A DNA stretch of 64,000 nt from Flaviramulus basaltis (GTDB taxonomy: Bacteria > Bacteroidota > Bacteroidia > Flavobacteriales > Flavobacteriaceae), in assembly GCF_900114265.1 (NCBI RefSeq), contig NZ_FPKV01000002.1, positions 868,001 through 932,000 on the forward strand, in the 5' to 3' direction. Positions within the stretch are counted from its first letter, which is position 1. Each line of letters opens with the position of its first letter. Positions 9,064 to 17,489 of this stretch are shown in pieces. Made by a program: the position numbers and the translations under genes. Under the pieces are notes generated by a model. The model searched no databases. It saw only the letters and a program-made list of their open reading frames with translations, and was not told where the DNA came from.

Positions 9064-9995
9064 GAAAACTAATCCCTTCCTGGATACGCGTTATTGTTAT
9101 TTTCTTCATCATTTTCGGCCTCACAGAATTCATCATTGATTCAGGTGAAAAGCCAGCATTTATAGAATACCCTGTAGTATCATTATTCCTTTTACTGGTT
9201 ATGCTTATTCTAATAGCTATTGAAGCCATTATTGGTGCGTTAGAAAACGTGATGCTTCTTAAACTAGATGAAGAGGCCAAAGCACGCTTTTTAGCAGAAA
9301 AAGAGACTAAATATAAATTCACTTGGATTAAAAACATCTATAAAAAACTTGCTGGTGGAAAACCTATTGAAGAAGAAGCTGAAATTATTTTAGATCATAA
9401 TTATGATGGTATAAAAGAATTAGACAACAACTTACCACCTTGGTGGATTTGGGGGTTTTATGCTTCTATTGTTTTTGCTGCAATTTACTTAATAAGATTT
9501 CATGTTTTTAATGGTGAAAACCAATATGATGAATTAGAAACCGAACTAGCAGATGCTAAAATTGCTATTGAAGCCTACAAAAAAACAGCTAAAAACTTAG
9601 TAGATGTTAATACGGTTACTGTATTAACCGATGCATCCGATTTAAGTGCTGGTAAAACTGTATTTGAAACAAATTGTATTCCGTGTCACATGTCAGATGG
9701 TGGCGGTGGTATTGGTCCTAATCTAACCGATAAACACTGGATTTTAGGTGGCGATATTAAAAGCGTATTTAAAACCATTAGTCAAGGAGGTCGTTCTGGT
9801 AAAGGTATGATTTCGTGGAAACAACAGCTAAAACCATTAGAAATAGCACAAGTTGCTAGTTATGTATTAACATTTCAAGGTACAACTCCAGCAAATCCTA
9901 AGGAACCACAAGGAAATCTTTGGGTTGATGAAAGCACACAACAAACAACTGAAACAAACACCACACAAATAGACTCAATAACGACAACTAATTAG
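9060..9995 (+). CDS. ccoP: cbb3 oxidase subunit CcoP with a single haem c
   Basis: 311 residues. Two N-terminal membrane helices are followed by the CcoP signature HNYDGIKELDNNLPPWW, a third helix, and a periplasmic cytochrome c domain with CIPCH beginning at C206. Only one CxxCH is present, whereas proteobacterial CcoP has two. The single-haem form appears usual for flavobacterial cbb3 oxidases. The C-terminus is rich in Thr and Gln and low in complexity. CcoP takes electrons from soluble or membrane donors and passes them to CcoO. Operon position between ccoQ and ccoG fits. Confidence 0.94.
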   Translation: MRKLIPSWIRVIVIFFIIFGLTEFIIDSGEKPAFIEYPVVSLFLLLVMLILIAIEAIIGALENVMLLKLDEEAKARFLAEKETKYKFTWIKNIYKKLAGGKPIEEEAEIILDHNYDGIKELDNNLPPWWIWGFYASIVFAAIYLIRFHVFNGENQYDELETELADAKIAIEAYKKTAKNLVDVNTVTVLTDASDLSAGKTVFETNCIPCHMSDGGGGIGPNLTDKHWILGGDIKSVFKTISQGGRSGKGMISWKQQLKPLEIAQVASYVLTFQGTTPANPKEPQGNLWVDESTQQTTETNTTQIDSITTTN

Positions 9996-10000
9996 TTACT

Positions 10001-10048
10001 AATAAAAACCAAGGTTTAAACTAAAAAAACAAATTTTTGGTTCTTATT
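10001..10048 (+). promoter_or_regulatory. intercistronic hairpin between ccoP and ccoG
   Basis: AATAAAAACCAA (10001-10012) pairs with TTGGTTCTTATT (10037-10048), 11 of 12 pairs, around a 24-base loop. No U-tract follows directly. It may be a processing or partial termination signal that lowers ccoG and ccoH expression relative to ccoNOQP. Confidence 0.4.
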
Positions 10049-10061
10049 TAAAACAGAAGTA

Positions 10062-11486
10062 ATGGAAACCCCAGAAAACGAAACATTTAGAGACTCCATT
10101 GGAACGATTACAGAAGAAGGTAAACGTGCTTGGGTATTTCCTAAAAAACCTAGTGGTAAATTCTATGAATATCGTAAGTGGGTTAGTTACTTTTTGTTAG
10201 CATTTTTACTTTTAGCACCATTTATTAAAATAAACGGGAATCAGTTTTTAATGTTTAATGTATTAGAACGTCGTTTTAATATTTTCAGTTTCCCGTTTTG
10301 GCCTCAAGATTTTCATTTGTTTGTTATTTCTATGATTATTGGCGTGGTATTTATCACGCTTTTCACAGTAGCTTTTGGACGCATTTTTTGTGGATGGATT
10401 TGCCCTCAAACTATTTTTATGGAAATGGTTTTTAGACGCATTGAGTATTGGATTGAAGGTGATAGAGGAAAACAAATCCGACTTTCGAAACAACCTTGGA
10501 ATGCTGAAAAAATTAGAAAAAAAGGATTAAAATTATTTATCTTTTTAATTATTTCCTTCTTAATTGCCAATGTGTTTTTGGCTTATTTAATTGGTAGCGA
10601 TAAACTGATTCAATATATAACTGATGGCCCTTTTAGTCATATTAGCAACTTAATTTCTTTACTAATTTTTACTGCTGTTTTTTACTTTGTATTTGCATGG
10701 TTTAGAGAGCAGGTTTGCATTATTGCTTGTCCTTACGGAAGGTTACAAGGTGTATTATTAGACAACAAATCTATTGTTGTGGCTTACGACCATAAACGTG
10801 GAGAAAGTGAAAATGGCAGGAAAAAAATTAGAAAAAACGAAGACCGCGAAGCTTTGGGTCATGGTGATTGTATAGATTGTTTTCAATGTGTTAACGTTTG
10901 TCCAACAGGTATTGACATTAGAAATGGTACACAATTAGAGTGTGTAAACTGTACGGCTTGTATTGATGAATGCGATCATATTATGGAAAGTATTAATCTA
11001 CCAAAAGGATTAATTCGTTATGCTAGTGAAGATAATATTGAAAAGAAAACACCTTTTAAACTAACTGCACGAATTAAAGGTTATATAGCTGTACTAGCCA
11101 TTTTAATTGGTTTATTAACAGGCATGTTGTTTCTAAGAAACGATATTGAAGCTAATGTTTTAAGATTACCAGGCCAATTATATGAACACAAAGAAAACAA
11201 CATAATTAGTAATGTGTTTACTTATAAACTAGTAAACAAAACTACTAAAGATATTAATAATGTGAGTTTTAAATTATTATCACATAAAGGCACATTAAAA
11301 TTGGTTGCAACACACAATACTTTTGTTGTACCCAAACAAGGGATAGCAAAAGGCACATTGTTTATTGAAATTAATAATTCGGCATTATCTGGCGATAGAA
11401 ATAAAATTAAAATTGGTGTTTACCAAGGCGATAAACTTATTGAAACTACTACGGCTAATTTTTTAGGTCCAAGAAGTTACAGATAA
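10062..11486 (+). CDS. ccoG: cytochrome c oxidase accessory protein CcoG (FixG/RdxA)
   Basis: 474 residues with five membrane helices and a polyferredoxin-like segment. Cysteines lie in FCGWICPQ, in CIIACPYG, and in the double 4Fe-4S pattern CIDCFQCVNVCP plus CVNCTACIDEC. The C-terminal 100 residues form the FixG Ig-like periplasmic domain. CcoG is a membrane cupric reductase that supplies Cu(I) for cbb3 oxidase assembly. It follows ccoP in the same direction with a 66-base gap. Confidence 0.94.
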   Translation: METPENETFRDSIGTITEEGKRAWVFPKKPSGKFYEYRKWVSYFLLAFLLLAPFIKINGNQFLMFNVLERRFNIFSFPFWPQDFHLFVISMIIGVVFITLFTVAFGRIFCGWICPQTIFMEMVFRRIEYWIEGDRGKQIRLSKQPWNAEKIRKKGLKLFIFLIISFLIANVFLAYLIGSDKLIQYITDGPFSHISNLISLLIFTAVFYFVFAWFREQVCIIACPYGRLQGVLLDNKSIVVAYDHKRGESENGRKKIRKNEDREALGHGDCIDCFQCVNVCPTGIDIRNGTQLECVNCTACIDECDHIMESINLPKGLIRYASEDNIEKKTPFKLTARIKGYIAVLAILIGLLTGMLFLRNDIEANVLRLPGQLYEHKENNIISNVFTYKLVNKTTKDINNVSFKLLSHKGTLKLVATHNTFVVPKQGIAKGTLFIEINNSALSGDRNKIKIGVYQGDKLIETTTANFLGPRSYR

Positions 11487-11591
11487 TGTTATTACGAGGA
11501 AGTGTAACCTGCTAATGTCTATTAAATTAATAAGATGGCTACAGTAAATAAAAGCTCACTTTGTAATGGTGTAATTAGTTTATTGACAAGT

Positions 11592-11678
11592 GCATTAGGG
11601 ATTGAACAATCTGTTTGAGCTCGCCGACGAAGGAGGAAGCGAGTTGTGAAAGCTCGACCTGAGGAACGAGGGTAATGC
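11592..11678. repeat. GC-rich intergenic repeat element, copy A
   Basis: Between ccoG and ccoH, 87 bases are bounded by the inverted ends GCATTA (11592-11597) and TAATGC (11673-11678). The left end TGCATTAGGGATTGAA matches the left end of a second element at 31773 at 14 of 16 positions. Both right ends contain GGTAAYGCC. The inner part has 39 G or C in the last 70 bases, far above the surroundings, and contains short CTCG/CGAG inverted repeats. No function is known to me; it looks like a non-autonomous intergenic repeat. Confidence 0.6.
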
Positions 11679-11734
11679 CATAAAAAGAAATAATAATTTT
11701 CTGAAATAAATTCAGGATGAGAAAAATAAGAATT

Positions 11735-12181
11735 ATGAAAATTAATTGGGGAACCGGAATTGTTATAGCATTTATAGCCTTTATAAGCTTTATTATGTAT
11801 TTTATTATTACCATGAATGTGAATGATAAATATGCCCATGATTTAGTTACAGAGGATTATTACGCGGAGGAATTAGCATACCAAAACGACATTGACAAGT
11901 TAAAAAACTCGAAGAATTTAAGCGAAAATATTACTTATACAAAATCAGTTGAGGGACTGGTTATTTACTTTCCTAGCAATTTAGATTTTAAAAAAATTAC
12001 TGGGAATGTGTTCCTTTACAGACCATCTAACAAACAATTAGATTTTGATACTGTTATTTCATTATCTAAACAAAATTTGCTCATACCTGACAATCGTTTG
12101 GTAGATGGTCGTTGGAACATAAAAATTGATTGGCAATATGATAGTCAATCATATTTATACAAAGAAATTATAAATTATTAA
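11735..12181 (+). CDS. ccoH: cbb3 oxidase accessory protein CcoH (FixH)
   Basis: 148 residues. One N-terminal membrane helix (WGTGIVIAFIAFISFIMYFI) is followed by a periplasmic beta-rich FixH domain that includes an EDYYAEELAYQNDIDK segment characteristic of the family. I start it at 11735 (MKINWGTG) because family members begin this way. An ATG at 11717 would add six residues and cannot be excluded. CcoH stays bound to cbb3 oxidase and is needed for its assembly. Its stop is 1 base before the next start. Confidence 0.88.
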   Translation: MKINWGTGIVIAFIAFISFIMYFIITMNVNDKYAHDLVTEDYYAEELAYQNDIDKLKNSKNLSENITYTKSVEGLVIYFPSNLDFKKITGNVFLYRPSNKQLDFDTVISLSKQNLLIPDNRLVDGRWNIKIDWQYDSQSYLYKEIINY

Positions 12182-12182
12182 G

Positions 12183-12884
12183 ATGCTTATTTCTGCATTT
12201 GTTTTAGGTTTATTAGGAAGTTTTCACTGTATTGGTATGTGTGGACCTATTGCTTTTATGCTTCCTGTTGATAGAACTAATTCTTTTAGAAAATTTTTTC
12301 AAATATTTATTTACCACTTTGGTAGACTTTTAGCTTACAGTATTATTGGATTAACTTTCGGGTTGATTGGCAAAAGCCTTTACCTTTTTGGTTTTCAGCA
12401 ACAACTATCTATATTTATAGGTGTTTTAATGATTTTAGTAGTTTTAATTCCGCAAAAAATATTTAACAAATACAACTTCTCAAAACCTATTTACAAACTC
12501 ATCTCTAAAGTAAAATCGGCTTTAGGTAGCGCTTTAAAGAAAAAAACAACTGACACCTTTTTAACCATTGGTTTTCTTAATGGGTTTTTACCTTGTGGTT
12601 TAGTTTATATGGCTGTTTTTGCCGCTATAGCTGGTGGTAATGCTTTAAATGGTAGTTTATATATGGCTGTTTTTGGATTGGGCACCATACCTTTAATGAC
12701 AACTGCTATTTATTTTAGTCATTTTTTAAAAGCTAATATTAGACAAAAAATACAGAAAGCTATTCCTGTTTTTGTAGTACTTATAGGTGTTTTATTTATT
12801 CTTCGTGGTTTAGGTTTAGGCATTCCATACATCTCTCCTGCTCCTGTGCATGATATAGTTTCAAATAGTATGACTTGTTATTAA
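12183..12884 (+). CDS. TauE/SafE- or UreH-like membrane protein of the cbb3 cluster
   Basis: 233 residues with about six membrane helices. Two related motifs, GSFHCIGMCGP near residue 13 and GFLNGFLPCGLVY in the middle, mark the UreH-type transmembrane domain (sulfite exporter TauE/SafE superfamily). Genes of this family are regularly last in flavobacterial cbb3 clusters, where a role in metal (copper) handling during oxidase assembly is suspected. The conserved Cys residues next to membrane segments fit that idea but do not prove it. It is translationally coupled to ccoH (1-base gap) and is followed by a terminator. Confidence 0.85.
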   Translation: MLISAFVLGLLGSFHCIGMCGPIAFMLPVDRTNSFRKFFQIFIYHFGRLLAYSIIGLTFGLIGKSLYLFGFQQQLSIFIGVLMILVVLIPQKIFNKYNFSKPIYKLISKVKSALGSALKKKTTDTFLTIGFLNGFLPCGLVYMAVFAAIAGGNALNGSLYMAVFGLGTIPLMTTAIYFSHFLKANIRQKIQKAIPVFVVLIGVLFILRGLGLGIPYISPAPVHDIVSNSMTCY

Positions 12885-12889
12885 ATAAA

Positions 12890-12922
12890 AAAAGGAAGCA
12901 ACCAAATTAGTTACTCCCTTTT
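12890..12922. terminator. bidirectional terminator between the cbb3 operon and usp
   Basis: AAAAGGAAGCAAC (12890-12902) pairs with GTTACTCCCTTTT (12910-12922), 11 of 13 pairs, around a 7-base loop. T-runs lie on both sides. It separates the convergent cbb3 and hemN-usp transcripts. Confidence 0.65.
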
Positions 12923-12942
12923 ATAGTTAGTTTAGTTAAAAA

Positions 12943-13776
12943 TTAAATTTTAAATGTCATAACTGGTAAAGTAGCATGATTTGCAACATCTTCACCTAGA
13001 CTTCCTTCAAAAAAATGTGCTAAACCTTTTCTACCGTGTGTAGGAATAACTATAATATCTGCTCCCGTTTTTAATGAAAAGTTTAAAATACCATCTTCAA
13101 CAGTATAATCAGACACATAATGTACATCTTTCATTCTATCTATATTACCATCTGCTTTATTCAAAAATTTAGCCACTTGCTTTTCTATTTGTGTAGAACT
13201 TTTAAAACGTTCATTAGGCAAATTCACATAAACAAAATAGATTTTAGAATTTATTACATCAAACATTTTAAGTGTATTGAGATAAGGTTTAATTGCTTCT
13301 TCAGAGAAATCGCAAGCAAAAACTACGGTTTCAAAATTTATATTAGTTTCTTTATTCTTAACAACCAAAACAGGTATTTCTGCATGTCTTACAACACGTT
13401 CTGTATTTGAGCCTACAAAAAATTCTTTAAAACCACTAGCACCATGAGATCCTATTATAATAAGGTCTGCGTCGTGTACTTTAGCCACATCATTAACCTC
13501 ACTAAACACTTTAAAATGCTTAATAATTGGAGTTACTTTTACGCCATCTAAATAGTCTTTGTTTAAAAATTTTTCAAATTTTTGCTCAGATAATTTAATA
13601 AAGAAGTTTGCTTTTTCGTATTGAAGTCCATCTGATGCTGTTAGCATTAAATCGGACATTTCTAGCATATGTAATGCTAAAATCTCCGCTTTATATTTTT
13701 TAGCAAATTTAGCAGCAGTTTTTAATGCGTATTCTGAATGTTCAGAAAAATCTATGGGTACAATAATTTTTTTCAT
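12943..13776 (-). CDS. universal stress protein, two UspA domains
   Basis: 277 residues made of two UspA domains in tandem (about 1-140 and 147-277). Each starts with a hydrophobic strand and DFSE motif. Each ends with the nucleotide-binding pattern, GSHGASGFKEFFVGSNTE in the first and PTHGRKGLAHFFEGSLGE in the second. Both are consistent with ATP binding. It lies 62 bases downstream of hemN in the same direction with no clear terminator between them. It is therefore probably cotranscribed from the Fnr-type promoter and part of a low-oxygen response. Confidence 0.92.
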   Translation of the reverse strand: MKKIIVPIDFSEHSEYALKTAAKFAKKYKAEILALHMLEMSDLMLTASDGLQYEKANFFIKLSEQKFEKFLNKDYLDGVKVTPIIKHFKVFSEVNDVAKVHDADLIIIGSHGASGFKEFFVGSNTERVVRHAEIPVLVVKNKETNINFETVVFACDFSEEAIKPYLNTLKMFDVINSKIYFVYVNLPNERFKSSTQIEKQVAKFLNKADGNIDRMKDVHYVSDYTVEDGILNFSLKTGADIIVIPTHGRKGLAHFFEGSLGEDVANHATLPVMTFKI

Positions 13777-13838
13777 GATTTCATTTTTTTAATTTGAAAG
13801 ATTCTTCGATGGCTTTCATCAAAGTATTTTTTATTTAA

Positions 13839-15212
13839 TTAAATAGTCATTGAAAACAATTGTGTATTTGGCTGTTTTCGTTGCAATAACAAATCGAAGG
13901 CCATACAAATGTTTCTTATAAATGGCTGTCCTTTTTTAGTGACCTCAATACTATTAGAAGTCATATTTAGTAAACCATCATTTTTCATTTCATTTAATTT
14001 AATTAGCACTTCTGGAAGTTCATTAAATTTAAGTGAATTATTATGCCAAGAGGTTTTAAAGCGGCACATTAAATTAAGAATATGTTCGCGAATAACCAAA
14101 TCTTCCTCATTTAATATATGCCCTCTGTAAACCGGGAAAATATTTTCGTTTAATAAATGATAATAGGCTTCAATACCTTTTTCATTTTGTGAAAAACCAT
14201 ACCAACTATCGCTAATTGCAGATACTCCTAAACCTATCATAACCTGTGTTTTTGAAGCGGTGTAACCCATAAAATTTCTATGTAAATCACCCTCTACCAT
14301 AGATTGATACAGAGCATCTGTTGGTAATGCAAAATGATCCATTCCTACTTCTACATAACCCACTTCTACTAATAGTTTTTTTCCTAACTCATATTGTTGG
14401 CGTTTAAGCTTAGGGTTTGGCAAATCTTCATCATAAAAACCACGTTGACCATTTCCCTTTTGCCACGGCACATGTGCATAACTGTAAAAAGCCAAACGGT
14501 CTGGTAATAATTCTTTTGTTTTTAAAATAGTTTCTTTAACGTGATTTAGGGTTTGAAATGGTAAACCAAAAATAATATCGTGACTAACTGAGGTGTAACC
14601 TATTTCTCTAGCAATTTCGGTAGCCTGTTTTACTTTTTCAAAAGGCTGAATTCTATGTATGGCTTTTTGTACGTTTTCATTATAATCTTGCACACCATAA
14701 CTTACACGTCTAAAACCAACATCGTATAGCGCTTGCAAATGTTCTCGCGTTGTATTATTAGGATGCCCTTCAAAACTAAACTCATAATTATCTGCAAGTT
14801 TAGATTGCATTAAAATACCTGTTATTAGTTTGGTTAAATTATCTGGACTAAAAAATGTTGGTGTTCCCCCACCAAGATGTAATTCTTTAATTATTGGTTT
14901 TTCATCAAACAACTCTAAATACAAACTCCATTCTTTTAAAACAGCATTTATATAAGGATTTTCAACTTGATGCTGCTTGGTTATACGTTTATTACAACCG
15001 CAAAACGTACACATACTTTCGCAAAAAGGTAAGTGAATGTATATACTTATACCTTCTTTTAAATTACTTTCATTATATGATTTTATTAAAGACGATTTCC
15101 AGTTTTTTAATGAAAACGTTTCTTGATTCCAATATGGAACTGTTGGATAACTTGTATAGCGTGGTCCCGCTACATTGTATTTATTTACTAACGAATTTAA
15201 CATACCTAACAT
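13839..15212 (-). CDS. hemN: oxygen-independent coproporphyrinogen III dehydrogenase
   Basis: 457 residues, the normal length of HemN. The N-terminus has the family motif KYNVAGPRYTSYPT. The radical-SAM cluster motif is C64-x3-C68-x2-C71 in FCESMCTFCGC, with the extra cysteine C73 usual for HemN. GGGTPTFF supports SAM binding. It converts coproporphyrinogen III to protoporphyrinogen IX in haem synthesis without oxygen. An alternative start lies at codon 4 (15203). An Fnr-type site and a perfect -7 box precede it, and usp follows it. Confidence 0.95.
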   Translation of the reverse strand: MLGMLNSLVNKYNVAGPRYTSYPTVPYWNQETFSLKNWKSSLIKSYNESNLKEGISIYIHLPFCESMCTFCGCNKRITKQHQVENPYINAVLKEWSLYLELFDEKPIIKELHLGGGTPTFFSPDNLTKLITGILMQSKLADNYEFSFEGHPNNTTREHLQALYDVGFRRVSYGVQDYNENVQKAIHRIQPFEKVKQATEIAREIGYTSVSHDIIFGLPFQTLNHVKETILKTKELLPDRLAFYSYAHVPWQKGNGQRGFYDEDLPNPKLKRQQYELGKKLLVEVGYVEVGMDHFALPTDALYQSMVEGDLHRNFMGYTASKTQVMIGLGVSAISDSWYGFSQNEKGIEAYYHLLNENIFPVYRGHILNEEDLVIREHILNLMCRFKTSWHNNSLKFNELPEVLIKLNEMKNDGLLNMTSNSIEVTKKGQPFIRNICMAFDLLLQRKQPNTQLFSMTI

Positions 15213-15220
15213 TTATATTT

Positions 15221-15264
15221 CAAAATTATAAGAATCTAAAATTTTAAAATATGATATATGTCAT
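15221..15264 (-). promoter_or_regulatory. Fnr-type operator and promoter of hemN
   Basis: On the minus strand ATGACATATATCAT (15264-15251) is followed after exactly 22 bases by TAATTTTG (15228-15221), a perfect TAnnTTTG box, then hemN 8 bases on. The arrangement is identical to those before ccoS, ccoI and tonB. Confidence 0.78.
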
Positions 15265-15268
15265 GTGT

Positions 15269-15276
15269 TATATTTG
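15269..15276 (+). promoter_or_regulatory. candidate -7 box of the superoxide dismutase gene
   Basis: TATATTTG is a perfect TAnnTTTG match on the plus strand, 52 bases before the start of the sodC-like gene. It begins only 4 bases after the hemN operator palindrome. Protein bound there would cover this promoter's upstream half. Confidence 0.45.
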
Positions 15277-15328
15277 CAATTGGTTGATTAAACCCTTAAC
15301 TTTCGGATAAACATTAATTTTAAACAAA

Positions 15329-15898
15329 ATGAAAAAAATAAGTCTCCTTTTAATTGCTTTAACACTAAGTGTTGTAGCATGTAAAAAAGAAAAAAAAGAA
15401 ACTAAAACTACTGAAACAGAAATGAAAAAAGAAGTCGTTATGACTCCTAAAAAAGTTAAAGTTGCACTATCTGCCAAAAGCGATAGCAATGTAAGTGGAA
15501 ACATTGTTTTTACTGAAGAAGCTGGAACTGTAAGCATGACAGCTATAATTAGTGGTTTAGAACCTGGTGAACATGCTATACATATTCATGCATCGTCTGA
15601 TTGTACAGCACCTGATGGATCATCAGCTGGAGGCCATTGGAATCCTACCAATGCACCACATGGTAAATGGGGAGCAGCAACAGGATATCATAAAGGTGAC
15701 ATAGGTAATTTTACCGCTGATGAAAATGGAAATGGCACTATTACATTCTCTACAGACGAGTGGTGTATTGGCTGTGGTGATGAAACGAAAGACATTTTAG
15801 GTAAAGGTGTTATTGTGCATGCTGGAACAGATGATTTCACATCACAACCTTCTGGTGCTGCAGGTGCAAGAGTAAGTTGCGCAGGTATTATTGAATAA
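15329..15898 (+). CDS. sodC: Cu/Zn superoxide dismutase lipoprotein
   Basis: 189 residues. The signal peptide ends in a lipobox LSVVAC (C18), followed by a very lysine- and glutamate-rich linker. The SOD domain keeps the metal ligands: HIH and GGHWNP for copper, APHG and GYHKGDIGNF for zinc, and VIVHAG for the last copper histidine. It also has the Cys pair of the disulfide (DCTAPDG and VSCAGI). An extra CIGC lies in the loop before the last histidine. It removes superoxide at the cell envelope. It is divergent from hemN and followed by a strong terminator. Confidence 0.93.
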   Translation: MKKISLLLIALTLSVVACKKEKKETKTTETEMKKEVVMTPKKVKVALSAKSDSNVSGNIVFTEEAGTVSMTAIISGLEPGEHAIHIHASSDCTAPDGSSAGGHWNPTNAPHGKWGAATGYHKGDIGNFTADENGNGTITFSTDEWCIGCGDETKDILGKGVIVHAGTDDFTSQPSGAAGARVSCAGIIE

Positions 15899-15924
15899 AC
15901 ACATTAAACATAATTCAATTATTT

Positions 15925-15950
15925 AAAAGCTACTTAAATAAGTAGCTTTT
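15925..15950 (+). terminator. terminator after sodC
   Basis: AAAAGCTACTT (15925-15935) and AAGTAGCTTTT (15940-15950) form an 11-bp perfect stem with a 4-base loop, followed by a T-rich tract. It lies between sodC and the ECF sigma gene. Confidence 0.85.
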
Positions 15951-15991
15951 ATCTTTTTTATTTATTATTTTCGAAAACTCAAATTTCTTAA

Positions 15992-16522
15992 ATGCAATTA
16001 GAAACACTAGTAGAAAAATTTAAACAGAAAGATGAAAAAGCTTTCGAATCATTATACAATATGTATCGTGATAGTATGCAAGGTGTTATTTATAACATTG
16101 TAAGAGATAATGATATTGCTGAAGAAGTTATGCAAGACGTTTTTATTAAAGCATGGCATAACGCTAGTACTTACTCTTCACAAAAAGGACGTTTTTTTAC
16201 TTGGATTTTAAACATTGCAAGAAACGCAGCTATAGATAAAACCCGCTCTAAAGCCTTTAAAAAATCAAAACAAAACCTTGATTCAGATTTTTTCGTAGAT
16301 ATACTTGAAACTAGTGAAAGTTTAGATAATTCAACTGATGCTATAGGTATAAAAAAGTTTGTTGGAAAGCTTGCCGAAAAATGTAAAGCAGTCATAGAAC
16401 TAATATACTTTAAAGGTTACACTCAGCTTGAAGCATCTAAAAAGCTTGATATGCCAATTGGTACTATTAAAACTAGAAACAGAAATTGTATAAAAGAATT
16501 AAGAAACTTGGTATTAAATTAA
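15992..16522 (+). CDS. ECF-type RNA polymerase sigma factor
   Basis: 176 residues with sigma-70 region 2 (about residues 20-90, including AEEVMQDVFIKAW and GRFFTWILNIARN) and region 4 (about 115-170, including ELIYFKGYTQLEASKKLDMPIGTIKTR). No region 3 is present, as expected for group 4 sigma factors. It resembles the SigK-like branch that pairs with RskA-type anti-sigma factors, and exactly such a gene follows with no gap (TAA then ATG). It probably responds to an envelope or redox signal. The signal cannot be told from sequence. Confidence 0.92.
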   Translation: MQLETLVEKFKQKDEKAFESLYNMYRDSMQGVIYNIVRDNDIAEEVMQDVFIKAWHNASTYSSQKGRFFTWILNIARNAAIDKTRSKAFKKSKQNLDSDFFVDILETSESLDNSTDAIGIKKFVGKLAEKCKAVIELIYFKGYTQLEASKKLDMPIGTIKTRNRNCIKELRNLVLN

Positions 16523-17329
16523 ATGGATATTAAAGCCTACATAGAATCCGGAATTTTAGAGCTATACGTAGCAGGAGTGCTTTCTGAAAAAGAAAATAAG
16601 GAAGTCTATGAATTGATGCTACAACACTCTGAAATACTTCAAGAGGTTTTAGATATTGAATCTTCAATAGTAAAACTAACTGCTTCAGTATCACAAAAAA
16701 CAAGTGGCGTTGATACGTTCCAAGCTATAAAAAATCAATTAGGTTTTAATGATAATGACACAAAAGTTATTTCTATTGCACAACCTAAATCCAATTGGCT
16801 AACCTATACAGGTTGGGCAGCTTCTATTGTTTTAGCTGCAGGATTATTATGGACCCTTAACAAAAATAACACATTAAAATCTGATATACAAGTAGCGGAA
16901 ACGCAACAAGAATTATTAGAAACTCAAATTGAAAATTCTAAAAGCAGTTTAGAAGAAGCTAATACTTTAATAACTGTTTTACGTGATGATAATATTACCA
17001 AAATACCATTAGCAGGGCAAGGTAATTTTGCCAGTACTTATGCTAAAGTGTATTGGGATAAAACCTCACAACGTATATTTTTAGATGCACAAGGTTTACC
17101 AGAGCCCCCAGAAGGTAAAGTGTATCAAGTATGGTCTTTAAAATTGAGCCCGCTAACTCCTACCAGTTTAGGAACCATAGATAGTTTTACTACAGACGCT
17201 AATAAGATTTTTGAAATTGAAAACGCTAACGAAAGTGAAGCCTTTGGTATTACTTTAGAGCCAGCAGGCGGTAGCGAAACACCAACTATGGAACAATTAT
17301 ATACATTAGGTGTTGTAAGTGTTTCTTAA
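16523..17329 (+). CDS. RskA-type membrane anti-sigma factor
   Basis: 268 residues. The N-terminal cytoplasmic helical segment (ESGILELYVAGVLSEKE) is the sigma-binding part of the anti-sigma-K family. One membrane helix follows near 96-112, then a coiled-coil stretch (about 115-155) and a periplasmic RskA domain with VYWDKTSQRIFLDAQGLP and GKVYQVWSL. The ATG directly abuts the sigma factor stop codon, so the two are translationally coupled. It would hold the sigma factor inactive at the inner membrane. Confidence 0.9.
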   Translation: MDIKAYIESGILELYVAGVLSEKENKEVYELMLQHSEILQEVLDIESSIVKLTASVSQKTSGVDTFQAIKNQLGFNDNDTKVISIAQPKSNWLTYTGWAASIVLAAGLLWTLNKNNTLKSDIQVAETQQELLETQIENSKSSLEEANTLITVLRDDNITKIPLAGQGNFASTYAKVYWDKTSQRIFLDAQGLPEPPEGKVYQVWSLKLSPLTPTSLGTIDSFTTDANKIFEIENANESEAFGITLEPAGGSETPTMEQLYTLGVVSVS

Positions 17330-17436
17330 TATTTCTAGCATTCATTTCTTTTTTTTAACCTCATAAACAGGCTCCCTTTTTTTAATATCGAAAGATTTTT
17401 TTGATTATTTTAGAGGTGTGTATATAATATAATAAG

Positions 17437-17448
17437 CACACTAGTGTG
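17437..17448. repeat. short perfect palindrome CACACTAGTGTG
   Basis: A 12-base perfect palindrome in the 160-base gap between the anti-sigma gene and the first cassette-like gene, 12 bases before the GTTGGCA core at 17460-17466. It could be an operator or part of the island boundary. Its purpose is unknown. Confidence 0.4.
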
Positions 17449-17489
17449 TTTATTTTGTTGTTGGCAATAAGTTGAAATAAAAAAATAAC

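Noticed and set aside
11535-11618. 27-codon open frame before ccoH
   Set aside because: It runs into the GC-rich repeat element, has no recognisable family, and is probably part of intergenic sequence.
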